Source: an uncultured Alphaproteobacteria bacterium
Lineage (GTDB): Bacteria > Pseudomonadota > Alphaproteobacteria > Micavibrionales > Micavibrionaceae
Assembly: GCA_946481105.1 (NCBI GenBank)
Contig: CAMLMM010000003.1
Location: forward strand, 1 to 58,808
DNA length: 58,808 bases
Direction of reading: 5' to 3'
Below, in pieces: positions 42,702 to 50,875 of this stretch (positions are counted from its first letter, which is position 1; the number at the start of each line of letters is the position of its first letter). Under the pieces are notes generated by a model that saw nothing but the letters and a program-made list of their open reading frames with translations, was not told the origin of the DNA and searched no databases. The translations under genes were made by a program, and so were the position numbers.

Positions 42702-43829
42702 CTAATGACGCCCGCGGCGCATGATGCGCTGCGCGGCTTTCTCGGACATACGGTCGAAATAATCCAGCGCGGCCTGCATATCGGCGCTCGACAATTCTGT
42801 CTTACCCGGCAGATCGCGTGTCAGCATTAAGACCAGCGAGAATTCGTTGCGCGTAAATCCACTCGCGCGGCAGGCGACGGCCAGCCCGTGGCGGTCGCGT
42901 TGATCGAACATCGGCATGATAACGGCATGCGGCAATCCGCAATAGACCGAGAATTGTGCCATAAAGGATGCGACCTGCCCCCGTTTCAATGTACGGAGCA
43001 TCAATGTCGTTGTCAGCTTGCCTTGCTGCATGAACATTTCGGAGGCGCGGAGCATGGCAACGGTCGGCACCAGTGACGGCCTGTCCATCTGGACAAACTC
43101 GCTCATGACGTCATCGATATGTGACTGAACATCCGGGGCCAGCTTGCCGAATTTATGCCGCAGGCTGGCACGGATGTCTTCACTGACATAGCTGTAAATC
43201 TTATGCGCGATATCACTGGGAATATCGCCCCGCGCCAGCAGTTTGGCGGCGATGACATGATCAGCCTGCGCCAGCTTCTCAATGGCCGAAGCTGCATAAG
43301 CACTAAACTTGGCGGTCGCGTTATCTACCAGGATATCGGCGGTTCTGTCGTCCTTCGTATCAATAAGGGCATCCACTACATTCTCGCCCAGGTTTTGACG
43401 GGCGGCAATGGCGCGCCAGTACGGCGCATCACGTGACTGGATGATATAAAGCAGATCGAGATCATTCAGCGCATCGCTGTAACGCAAAACCGGATCGGCT
43501 ATCTCAATGCTCTCGCCCACCAGGTTGAGAATAAGGCGCAGCGGCACATTCGGGATTGTCGACAGGCGCTCGGATAAGGCGCGTTTCAGTTCCATGTCGG
43601 CCCGCTTCAGCAGCGACAGCAGAATATCGGCGACCATCTCGCGCTCGACGCTGCGTGACGATGTGCCAAGCAATACCGACATATCGGCGCACATGCGGGC
43701 GCGCATCAAATTCGTGGCCCCATCGACGGATTCAAAACTGGTACGGGTATGGTAAAGTTTGGCCAGCAGCGGATCAATATGGCTGCCTGCCGAAATGGCG
43801 TTATTCGACGCTACATTCTCAAAATTCAT
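42702..43829 (-). CDS. DUF2336 protein
   Basis: 375 residues, helical and without membrane segments. The opening region (LYHTRTSFESVDGATNLMRARMCADMSVLLGTSS, in part) and the pattern of repeated short helices match DUF2336 proteins, which are common in alphaproteobacteria and of unknown function, although some sit near cell-cycle or motility genes. It is convergent with pgk. The 225-base upstream gap has a GATTC/GAATC hairpin and a stretch with TTAA half-sites. Confidence 0.8.
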   Translation of the reverse strand: MNFENVASNNAISAGSHIDPLLAKLYHTRTSFESVDGATNLMRARMCADMSVLLGTSSRSVEREMVADILLSLLKRADMELKRALSERLSTIPNVPLRLILNLVGESIEIADPVLRYSDALNDLDLLYIIQSRDAPYWRAIAARQNLGENVVDALIDTKDDRTADILVDNATAKFSAYAASAIEKLAQADHVIAAKLLARGDIPSDIAHKIYSYVSEDIRASLRHKFGKLAPDVQSHIDDVMSEFVQMDRPSLVPTVAMLRASEMFMQQGKLTTTLMLRTLKRGQVASFMAQFSVYCGLPHAVIMPMFDQRDRHGLAVACRASGFTRNEFSLVLMLTRDLPGKTELSSADMQAALDYFDRMSEKAAQRIMRRGRH

Positions 43830-44054
43830 TTAGTTAGTCCCTCGTGTCATTTACACAGTTTCCCCTGTTTATTTCCCTGATTCCGCCAGAATCGGGACAT
43901 GACACACCCTGGAACCCATACTGCCACGGATTTATTGATAAATTGTAAATAGGGAAAATATTAATCGATTATTACTCCCTTATCCCTGTCAATAAGGTGT
44001 TAATTATTTTGGCTTACACTGGAAACTTAAGTTAAAAAAGGGTGAGGATAATAA

Positions 44055-44324
44055 ATGGTAACAGTTCCATCGACATCGGCGAGTACGCAACTAGGTGCCA
44101 TTCTGAGACGCCAGGAGGCATCGGATGCAAGGGCAGAACACGGTCTACAGGATCGTGGGACTACCGCCGAGCGCACTGCGCAGATAAAACAGGTGCAACA
44201 ATCAATCGACCAAAATCACGGGTCCAAAGCACGCCAGGCAACTCTTGAGGCACTAACTCACAACAAGCAAATCGTCAACACACCGCCCCCTCAGCGTGGC
44301 AGCTTGGTTGACATCGCAGCCTAA
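44055..44324 (+). CDS. Small hypothetical protein
   Basis: 89 residues, hydrophilic and probably disordered, rich in Q, A, R and T, with no hydrophobic segment. Start supported by GTGAGGATAATAA upstream. It is followed by a strong terminator, which supports its being a real transcription unit. Family unknown. Confidence 0.6.
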   Translation: MVTVPSTSASTQLGAILRRQEASDARAEHGLQDRGTTAERTAQIKQVQQSIDQNHGSKARQATLEALTHNKQIVNTPPPQRGSLVDIAA

Positions 44325-44346
44325 CTAGATAAGGATATTTCTATCA

Positions 44347-44380
44347 AACGGCCCCGGTTACATATTTGGGCCGTTTTTTA
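44347..44380 (+). terminator. Intrinsic terminator after 44055-44324
   Basis: AACGGCCC (44347-44354) pairs with GGGCCGTT (44368-44375), then a T run. It lies inside the 3' end of the convergent gene at 44358. Confidence 0.85.
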
Positions 44381-44696
44381 ATGCCGGGAAATTATCCTGC
44401 CATTCCCATGGGCGTAACCCGCTGAACACAGCATGATTGACTACATAGCGCAATTCATGCGGGCGGTCATTCCCGACAGCACTTCCCTGCTCCTGCAGCA
44501 TATCCAGCACCTTCGTCAGGAATTCATCTGGGAACGGGCTATCCATGGCTGCCGCCGACTGCCGGCGCATGGTCAAGTCCGCCGCCACCGCCAGTGTGTC
44601 CTCAGCCGCCATGCTGAATACTGTTTCCAGACTGATAAAACAGCTATTGAAGCGTAGCTCGTGAAGCCTGGCTTGAACTGTTGATATTTCGCTCAT
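44358..44696 (-). CDS. Hypothetical protein
   Basis: 112 residues, soluble, helical in the middle (FSMAAEDTLAVAADLTMRR and FPDEFLTKVLDMLQEQG). The ATG overlaps the stop of the preceding gene as TAATG, so they form one coupled operon. Two cysteine-free halves except Cys19. Family unknown. Confidence 0.65.
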   Translation of the reverse strand: MSEISTVQARLHELRFNSCFISLETVFSMAAEDTLAVAADLTMRRQSAAAMDSPFPDEFLTKVLDMLQEQGSAVGNDRPHELRYVVNHAVFSGLRPWEWQDNFPALKNGPNM

Positions 44697-45172
44697 TATT
44701 TCACCTTGGGGGTCATGGCCGCAATGGCGTTATCCAGAACGTGCTCAGCATCAGCCAGATCTCGTTTCTTACTGGCAAAAACCATGGCAGCTTCAAATAC
44801 CGGGCGGGCATCTACCAGTCCGGTTTCTGCCACCCGTTCAAAAATGCGCGACAAGGCCCTTTTCTCTCCCCCGCCAATTTCTTTTAACAGGCGATGTGGC
44901 TCCGCCAGTTTTTTGGTAAGGTCCAGAATGCTAGTATTATACATGCTAACATCGCCTATTCCTGCTGCAAGCATATCTGCCCGCTTATCAAGCAGCCCAT
45001 TAAGCACGGCATAAGGCCATTGGGGAAAAATCCGCACAAGCTGTGATATTTCTTTCTGACTCACGGGAAATCCTTTTGTTTTAGCTGGCGGGATATAGCA
45101 CTCGTACATATGAAAAGTCAAATAATTGTCCGAAACCCTGCTTTTTTCTTGCTTTATGTTGTCCGAATCCAT
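44696..45172 (-). CDS. Hypothetical protein, first of a two-gene unit
   Basis: 158 residues from the ATG at 45172; the open frame runs further back into the rpsB leader but without protein-like sequence. No signal peptide. The second half is charged and helical (GGGEKRALSRIFERVAETG, AAMVFASKKRDLADAEHVL). The chosen start overlaps the -10 of the rpsB promoter, so a later start (for example ATG at 45109) is possible. Family unknown. Confidence 0.6.
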   Translation of the reverse strand: MDSDNIKQEKSRVSDNYLTFHMYECYIPPAKTKGFPVSQKEISQLVRIFPQWPYAVLNGLLDKRADMLAAGIGDVSMYNTSILDLTKKLAEPHRLLKEIGGGEKRALSRIFERVAETGLVDARPVFEAAMVFASKKRDLADAEHVLDNAIAAMTPKVK

Positions 45173-45177
45173 ATAAA
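45149..45177 (+). promoter_or_regulatory. Promoter of rpsB
   Basis: TTGCTT (45149-45154), 17 bases, TATAAA (45172-45177). Transcription would start near 45184, giving a leader of about 120 bases that contains the hairpin at 45241-45270. Confidence 0.6.
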
Positions 45178-45240
45178 CAGCCGCATTAACTAACTTCACA
45201 TACGGGGTTGGGCCGCCATTGCAAAATGACGAACCCTGCC

Positions 45241-45270
45241 GGTGTGACGGAATGGTTCCGTCATCACACC
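45241..45270 (+). promoter_or_regulatory. Long hairpin in the rpsB leader
   Basis: GGTGTGACGGAA pairs with TTCCGTCATCACACC apart from one bulged T, giving a stem of about 12 base pairs and a three-base loop, 35 bases before the rpsB start. A regulatory element bound by S2 is plausible since rpsB leaders are used for autoregulation elsewhere. Confidence 0.55.
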
Positions 45271-45305
45271 CCCGTAGAGGCACAACCGGAAAAGGAGCTA
45301 CCCAA

Positions 45306-46103
45306 ATGGCAATGCCAGATTTTACCATGCGTCAATTACTCGAAGCCGGTGTTCACTTCGGACACCGCACCCGTCGTTGGAACCCGAAAATGCGTCCGTT
45401 CATTTTCGGCGTCCGTAACGATGTGCATATTCTCGACCTGCAACAAACAGTTCCGATGCTCGACCAGGCCCTGCGCGCTGTGCGTGAAATCGTGGCCGGT
45501 GGCGGTCGCGTTCTGTTCGTTGGCACAAAACGTCAGGCTCAGGACAAAGTCGCTGAAGCAGCTGCACGTTGCGGTCAGTACTACGTGAACCATCGCTGGT
45601 TGGGCGGTATGCTCACCAACTGGAAAACAGTGACCCACTCGATCAACCGCCTGAAAGAACTGGAAACCATGTTCGGCAAGGAAAAAACCGGTTTCACCAA
45701 GAAAGAGGAACTGATGTTCCGTCGTGAAATGGCGAAACTGGAACAGTCCATCGGCGGTATCAAGGATATGGCCGGTCAGCCGGACGCGATTTTCGTCATC
45801 GACACCAACAAAGAAGACATCGCGATTAAAGAAGCCAACAAACTCGGCATTCCGGTTATCGCCATTATCGACAGCAATAGCTCGCCAGATGGCGTTGATT
45901 TCCCGATCCCGGGCAATGATGACGCTCTGCGCGCGATCGAACTGTACTGCGACCTGATGTCGTCGGCTATTCTGGATGGTATCCAGGCTGAACTGGGCGC
46001 GAAAGGCAAAGACATGGGCGAAGCCGTTCATGTCGAAGTTAACCTGCCGCCAGCCGCGAATGAAGCAGCCCCGGCTGCCGATGCGAAAGCCGCTAACGCG
46101 TAA
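45306..46103 (+). CDS. rpsB: 30S ribosomal protein S2
   Basis: 265 residues from the ATG at 45306 with AGGAG upstream; an earlier in-frame start would translate the leader hairpin. Standard S2: [43 protein letters not shown] and the late [12 protein letters not shown] segment. It joins the small ribosomal subunit late. The C-terminal 25 residues are an alanine/glutamate-rich tail. tsf follows in the same operon as is usual. Confidence 0.97.
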   Translation: MAMPDFTMRQLLEAGVHFGHRTRRWNPKMRPFIFGVRNDVHILDLQQTVPMLDQALRAVREIVAGGGRVLFVGTKRQAQDKVAEAAARCGQYYVNHRWLGGMLTNWKTVTHSINRLKELETMFGKEKTGFTKKEELMFRREMAKLEQSIGGIKDMAGQPDAIFVIDTNKEDIAIKEANKLGIPVIAIIDSNSSPDGVDFPIPGNDDALRAIELYCDLMSSAILDGIQAELGAKGKDMGEAVHVEVNLPPAANEAAPAADAKAANA

Positions 46104-46110
46104 TAACTGC

Positions 46111-46131
46111 GAAGGGGCGTTAAGCCCCTTC
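46111..46131 (+). terminator. Stem-loop between rpsB and tsf (possible attenuator)
   Basis: GAAGGGGC / GCCCCTTC with a four- to five-base loop, without a proper T run. It may reduce expression of tsf relative to rpsB or protect the rpsB message. Confidence 0.5.
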
Positions 46132-46175
46132 CCTTTAACTGACATAACAACTTCATAAAAAAAGAGGACAAAATC

Positions 46176-47105
46176 ATGACTGCTGTAACAGCTGCAATGG
46201 TAAAAGAACTGCGCGACAAAACCGATGCCGGTATGATGGACGCGAAAAATGCGCTGGTTGAATGCAATGGCGATATGGAAGCTGCGGTTGACTACCTGCG
46301 TAAAAAAGGCCTGTCGAAGGCAGCTAAAAAAGCTGGACGTACCGCTGCCGAAGGCCTGGTATCCGTTGCTGCTTCCGCTGATGGCAAAACCGCCGCGATC
46401 GTTGAAGTGAACGCTGAAACCGACTTCGTTGCCCGTAACCAGCAATTCCAGGACTACGCTCTGAAAGCTGCCCAGGTTTCGCTCACCACCAACGGTTCTA
46501 TCGAAGCGCTTGCTTCTGCGCCGTTTGCTGATGGCAAAACCGCACAGGAAGCCCTGACCAATATGGTCGCCACCATCGGTGAAAACATGTCCCTGCGCCG
46601 CTCAAACAAACTGACCGTTGGTCAGGGTGTTGTTGCCACCTATGTTCACAACGCAATTGCTCCGAACATTGGCAAAATCGGCGTTCTGGTTGCCCTTGAA
46701 TCTGCTGCACCCGCTGACAAGCTGGCGACACTGGGCAAGCAACTGGCAATGCATGTGGCCGCTGCGGCTCCGCAATTCCTTGATGTTGCTGCTGTTGACC
46801 CGGCTGCCGCTGACCGTGAACGTAATGTTCAGCGTGAAACAGCTCTGGCGTCTGGCAAACCAGCCGACATCGTTGAGAAAATGCTCGAAGGCCGTATGCG
46901 TAAATATTACGAAGATGTCTGCCTGACCGAACAGGCTTTCATCATGGACCCGGACACCAAAATCTCTGCAGTGATCGAGAAAGCCGCTAAAGAAGCTGGC
47001 GCGCCGATTAAACTCGCCGCATACAGCCGCTTTGTTCTCGGTGAAGGTATCGAAAAAGAAGTTGTCGACTTCGCCGCTGAAGTGGCCTCCGTCGTCAACG
47101 GCTAA
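46176..47105 (+). CDS. tsf: Elongation factor Ts
   Basis: 309 residues, the expected length. EF-Ts recycles EF-Tu by nucleotide exchange. N-terminal UBA-like domain (VKELRDKTDAGMMDAKNAL), then the core with VEVNAETDFVARN near residue 78 and HVAAAAPQFL. GAGGAC precedes the ATG. It ends in a terminator at 47139. Confidence 0.97.
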   Translation: MTAVTAAMVKELRDKTDAGMMDAKNALVECNGDMEAAVDYLRKKGLSKAAKKAGRTAAEGLVSVAASADGKTAAIVEVNAETDFVARNQQFQDYALKAAQVSLTTNGSIEALASAPFADGKTAQEALTNMVATIGENMSLRRSNKLTVGQGVVATYVHNAIAPNIGKIGVLVALESAAPADKLATLGKQLAMHVAAAAPQFLDVAAVDPAAADRERNVQRETALASGKPADIVEKMLEGRMRKYYEDVCLTEQAFIMDPDTKISAVIEKAAKEAGAPIKLAAYSRFVLGEGIEKEVVDFAAEVASVVNG

Positions 47106-47113
47106 CCCTATCC

Positions 47114-47137
47114 GTCATTCCGGCGAAAGCCGGAATC
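47114..47137. repeat. ATTCCGGC/GCCGGAAT palindrome
   Basis: GTCATTCCGGCGAAAGCCGG and AATC complete the element; the arms ATTCCGGC and GCCGGAAT surround GAAA. Same family as the pair near 41.15 kb. It lies between the tsf stop and its terminator. Confidence 0.75.
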
Positions 47138-47138
47138 C

Positions 47139-47169
47139 AAAAACCGGGCCTCGCGCCCGGTTTTTTATT
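47139..47169 (+). terminator. tsf terminator
   Basis: AACCGGGC / GCCCGGTT with a short loop and T run, directly before the end of the convergent gene at 47169. Confidence 0.9.
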
Positions 47170-47612
47170 TATTCAGGTTCAGGCGGAATGTAGCTTAGAT
47201 AAATCCCGAATGGATCTCCTTGCTTCATCAATAATACAGAGACCTCATCTCCGAGTGTTGCATTAAAAAGAGCAGAGAGCTGCTTAGTAGCGGCTTCACC
47301 ACCAACATCAACTACATCATCCACTTTAATACTTGTAGTACTGTCTGCAATGGGATATACGGACCCAACCTGCTGGCCCGCACTCATCAGATTGAAATAT
47401 TTATGCTTCCCACTTTGTAACATAGCTGGATAGATGTTTGCCTTGACTGTTCCGGCAACAAATTCCTCAACTGTCATTGTAACAGTTTCACCATCATCAT
47501 AATATTCAGGTATTCTGATCGTTTTATCGATAACTGGCTTCCTTGTATTCGTCCTGTCGAGTCCATCAAACAATACAGCCGATGCAAAACTTATATTTCC
47601 ACCACGTCCCAT
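47169..47612 (-). CDS. Hypothetical protein, possible paralogue of its neighbour
   Basis: 147 residues, acidic, no signal peptide. Contains YYDDGETVTMTVEEF near residue 40 and LLMKQGDPFGIYLSYIPP at the C-terminus. Both stretches have counterparts in the next gene upstream (47626-48045), with the same order and spacing, which suggests an old tandem duplication. No known family. AT-rich compared with tsf. Confidence 0.65.
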   Translation of the reverse strand: MGRGGNISFASAVLFDGLDRTNTRKPVIDKTIRIPEYYDDGETVTMTVEEFVAGTVKANIYPAMLQSGKHKYFNLMSAGQQVGSVYPIADSTTSIKVDDVVDVGGEAATKQLSALFNATLGDEVSVLLMKQGDPFGIYLSYIPPEPE

Positions 47613-47625
47613 TTTATACTCCTGA

Positions 47626-48045
47626 TTAAATTAGTGGGTGCATCACGCCATACACGACATTATTGCCACGAGTCAGCAGGAAAGGTTGCAGCTCTTTTTG
47701 CTGTCCTCTCTCGATAATGCGCCTCCAGGTATTTGATAAATTCCCCGCCCGTGGCGACACATGAATCGATTTGGGTGATAAATTTTCCGGTGTTTTGGAG
47801 GCGCTATGAGCGGCAAACTGAAACGCCTCATTTCCCTCTACCGTCAGTGAAATATAGGCCCTGCGATTATCCTTCAGATAAGTGGCATAGTCGGATATAC
47901 CGTTCAGAAATTGCCACAGCGGCATAGTAATCACTAAGCCATCATCATCGTAGTCTTTGACATGCCGACTGATTGTATGTGTAGCGCGTGCTTCCGGCGC
48001 GCTTTCAAAAGGGGCGACTACATGCCCGGCCCAGGATAAACTCAT
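47626..48045 (-). CDS. Hypothetical protein, possible paralogue of its neighbour
   Basis: 139 residues. Central YDDDGLVITMPLWQF and C-terminal FLLTRGNNVVYGVMHPL align with the neighbouring 147-residue protein. No signal peptide. It is 13 bases upstream of that gene in the same direction, so they form an operon. Divergent from the 400-residue gene at 48170. Function unknown. Confidence 0.65.
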   Translation of the reverse strand: MSLSWAGHVVAPFESAPEARATHTISRHVKDYDDDGLVITMPLWQFLNGISDYATYLKDNRRAYISLTVEGNEAFQFAAHSASKTPENLSPKSIHVSPRAGNLSNTWRRIIERGQQKELQPFLLTRGNNVVYGVMHPLI

Positions 48046-48169
48046 TTTTCACACCTTCTTTTTTATGGGGTGGTATTTACCACATCTTGTCAATTTATGT
48101 AAATATTTTTCTTGCGAATCTTTTGGCTGTTGTGGTAATGACCCTAAACTTCAGCCCAAGGAACCCGAT

Positions 48170-49372
48170 ATGCGATTTATTGAACTGACCCAACCCGAGC
48201 GCCAGGAAATATCCGTCACCCAAATTCAAGGCCTGAATGAACCTTATATGATATTTCTGGGTGGTCTGCTTCATGTTCAGGATATCGATACCAAAAAGAA
48301 TTTACCTGGGTACTTAAGAAAACTGCGCGGCAACAACCCCGGTCGGATTTTCATGGTGCTGGATGAAACAGTCACCGCAACCGGTCCCCTCTCAAGCTAT
48401 ATGGAAGCCTACGGTAATAACCAGGCCTCCCCATCTGACTTTATGCGGGACGTATATGACGCACTGATGCGCCCCCACGTCGCCGCCACCGACTTGTCAT
48501 CGCCGGAACAACGCCAGGCGTTAAAACAGAAATTATCCCATATAGGATTACTCGGTTATTCCTATGGCACGAGCCTTATTCAGCAGCTGGGGGAAATCGC
48601 CATCGTCGATATTACCGAAGCGCACAACCAGCAAGGAATCTATAATCCAGGGATTGGGGCCGCTGATATCTGCGCCGCTGTCAAAGCCATTAATATCGGT
48701 CCCGTTGCCAAATTTAAGCATGTGGACGAAAACGGCAATGTTGCGATGCTTGAACCGTCCAACCCCTATCATGATCATGCCATGACAGTTTTCTCGCAGA
48801 TGTCATTCCTGATGCGCGACGATAAAATCGTGCAACGCTCATACGGGCATGACATGCTGGGCGATGTTTTCGCCAGCGAAACGGGCATTGAGGTCCGTGA
48901 TACGATGACGACCACAACCTACATTGACTATGTCGGTCTCCCAGGACACGCCGCAATCGGAATTTTCCGTCTTAATGACGGACAGAAATTTCCTAAAGTC
49001 ATTACTGCCTACGATTACATGTTGCATGACCTGCGCACGTATATGAATGTCCGCGAAGTTCAGGGCGATCTGGCCGTTTACCCAAGTTTCGCTATAGCCC
49101 CGATTCTGCGGACTGCGGCGGCAAGCATGTTGAATGGGAACGAAACCGGGGCAGAATGGCGCGCACGCCTTCAGGAACAATTTTCTTCTCCGGAAAACCG
49201 CGATGAACTGGTGAAAGATTTTCGTGCTCAACGTGCTACATTTGATGAAATGTTAGCCCGCTACCAGGAATCACTGATTCAAGATGCCATTCCCATGCTG
49301 GAAGCGCACGTGGAGAGTCTGCGTCAAGGTACCATGGCGCCTCGATTGGCTTCGGAATTCAGCCCTCGTTAA
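48170..49372 (+). CDS. Hypothetical protein with GxSxG-like motif
   Basis: 400 residues from the ATG at 48170 (AAGGA upstream); the open frame extends further back only through non-coding DNA. No signal peptide. A GYSYGTSL segment near residue 130 fits the nucleophile elbow of alpha/beta hydrolases, and a hydrophobic strand (IGLLGYS) precedes it. A matching Asp/His pair cannot be assigned by eye. The C-terminal 100 residues are helical and charged. It overlaps the convergent GDSL gene by 14 bases. Family unknown. Confidence 0.7.
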   Translation: MRFIELTQPERQEISVTQIQGLNEPYMIFLGGLLHVQDIDTKKNLPGYLRKLRGNNPGRIFMVLDETVTATGPLSSYMEAYGNNQASPSDFMRDVYDALMRPHVAATDLSSPEQRQALKQKLSHIGLLGYSYGTSLIQQLGEIAIVDITEAHNQQGIYNPGIGAADICAAVKAINIGPVAKFKHVDENGNVAMLEPSNPYHDHAMTVFSQMSFLMRDDKIVQRSYGHDMLGDVFASETGIEVRDTMTTTTYIDYVGLPGHAAIGIFRLNDGQKFPKVITAYDYMLHDLRTYMNVREVQGDLAVYPSFAIAPILRTAAASMLNGNETGAEWRARLQEQFSSPENRDELVKDFRAQRATFDEMLARYQESLIQDAIPMLEAHVESLRQGTMAPRLASEFSPR

Positions 49373-50012
49373 AGAAATCTATTTCTTCCAACTTGGAATA
49401 AATTTGATCCGACAGCAAATCATAGCCTTCGGTTGACGGGTGCAGCCCGTCACAATGAAGCCTTTCCAAATCGCGCTTCTCCCAATCGGCAAACAGGTCG
49501 ATAAATGGAATATCATACATCCGGCATACATCCGCTACCATGTTGTGATAGGCCAGTTGATGTTTGTTCTGGAACAGCAAGCCATGATCATTTTCGTCAC
49601 AGGCAATATAGATAAAGGGAAATTTGCTCTCGACTACGGGCAGAAGACCTACCACACCAACCTTGATACCCATGGACTTAATCTGACCCAGCAGGCGCAT
49701 CCAGTTTTGCTTGGCAAAAGGCAGGCTCAACTTCGTGCCGGTGCTTTTATCAGGCCAAAGCATTATCGACATATCATTCGTGCCATACGATAACAGCACA
49801 TGCGTTGTATCCCGTGTCAGGATGCCAGATACACGGTGCTTACCATCAACCACCGTATCCCCACCAACTCCTAAATTACCAAATGCCCAGGCATGGTCCG
49901 GATTATCAGCAATCAGGCGGCGCGCTATTCTGCCCGGCCAACCAATGCCCTGCTGATCCCCAAATCCTTCGACAATTGAATCACCTAAACAAACCAGTCT
50001 TTTAAAAGCCAT
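49359..50012 (-). CDS. SGNH/GDSL-type hydrolase
   Basis: 217 residues from the ATG at 50012 (GGGAG upstream). Block I CLGDSIVEGFG (Ser near residue 11), block II Gly in NLGVGGDTV, block III SYGTNDMS, and block V DGLHPSTEGY with the catalytic Asp and His pair. This is the SGNH hydrolase pattern of esterases and lysophospholipases. No signal peptide, so cytoplasmic. Natural substrate not deducible. Confidence 0.88.
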   Translation of the reverse strand: MAFKRLVCLGDSIVEGFGDQQGIGWPGRIARRLIADNPDHAWAFGNLGVGGDTVVDGKHRVSGILTRDTTHVLLSYGTNDMSIMLWPDKSTGTKLSLPFAKQNWMRLLGQIKSMGIKVGVVGLLPVVESKFPFIYIACDENDHGLLFQNKHQLAYHNMVADVCRMYDIPFIDLFADWEKRDLERLHCDGLHPSTEGYDLLSDQIYSKLEEIDFFNEG

Positions 50013-50116
50013 ATCAACTCCCTTTGTGTCCTTTACAATTGAAAATATTTCAAGGAAATGCAATACGAAACCGCATTCATATTGGCGGCTCGGGCTATTT
50101 CTACTACACTCCTTTT

Positions 50117-50875
50117 ATGGCAGATTTCGATTTTATACCGCTGGCAAAACGCCTGGCCGATACAGGCGGAAATATTGCCCGGCAATATTTTGGGCAACCG
50201 CTGGATATTATCAGCAAAGACGATGCCTCGCCCGTCACCATTGCCGACCAGGCGATTGAACAGGCTCTGCGCGCTATTATCGAACAGGAACGCCCGGACG
50301 ATGGCATTCTGGGCGAGGAATTCGGCCATAAGGAAACGCGGAACGGCTATACCTGGGTCATCGACCCCATCGACGGGACCAAATCCTTTACCATCGCTCG
50401 ACCAACTTTTGGCACGCTTATCGGCCTGTGCCAGAATGACAAACCCATACTCGGTATCATCGACCAGCCGATTTTAAATCACCGCTGGATTGGGCAGGTT
50501 GGACAAAAAACTACTTTCAACGGACAACCTGTATCCTGCCGCCCCTGCCCGTCAATAAAAGACGCTATTCTTGGGACCGGCAGCCCCTCGCAGATTGGCA
50601 ATCCACGCCATGATGCCCTCGCCTCTGCGTCACGTTACATGGTGTATCAGGGGGATTGTTATTTCTATGGCCTGATGGCGAACGGATTTATCGATGGGCT
50701 GATCGAAGACCATCTCGGCACCTATGATTATATCGCGCTGGTGCCGATTATCGAAGGCGCAGGCGGCATCATCACTGACTGGCACGGCCAGCCCAAAACA
50801 TTGCATGGCAATTCAACCCTGCTCGCGGCCGGGTCACGCGAACTTCATACATCAATGATGAAATTAATTGCCTGA
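50117..50875 (+). CDS. hisN: Inositol-monophosphatase-family phosphatase, HisN-like
   Basis: 252 residues from the ATG at 50117. The metal-binding motifs of the family are clear: GEEFG near residue 71, DPIDGTKSF near residue 88 and the late YDYIALVPIIEGAGG. Members of this subgroup act as histidinol-phosphatase in histidine synthesis, but inositol-phosphate or nucleotide phosphatases look alike, so the substrate is inferred. Its last codons overlap the end of convergent slt by 12 bases. Confidence 0.82.
   Translation: MADFDFIPLAKRLADTGGNIARQYFGQPLDIISKDDASPVTIADQAIEQALRAIIEQERPDDGILGEEFGHKETRNGYTWVIDPIDGTKSFTIARPTFGTLIGLCQNDKPILGIIDQPILNHRWIGQVGQKTTFNGQPVSCRPCPSIKDAILGTGSPSQIGNPRHDALASASRYMVYQGDCYFYGLMANGFIDGLIEDHLGTYDYIALVPIIEGAGGIITDWHGQPKTLHGNSTLLAAGSRELHTSMMKLIA

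Noticed and set aside
43930..44045. TTAA motifs before the 44055 gene as a CtrA site
   Set aside because: Half-sites occur but none has the 7-base spacing; the region is simply AT-rich.
45336..46445. 369-codon minus-strand ORF
   Set aside because: Shadow of rpsB and the start of tsf.
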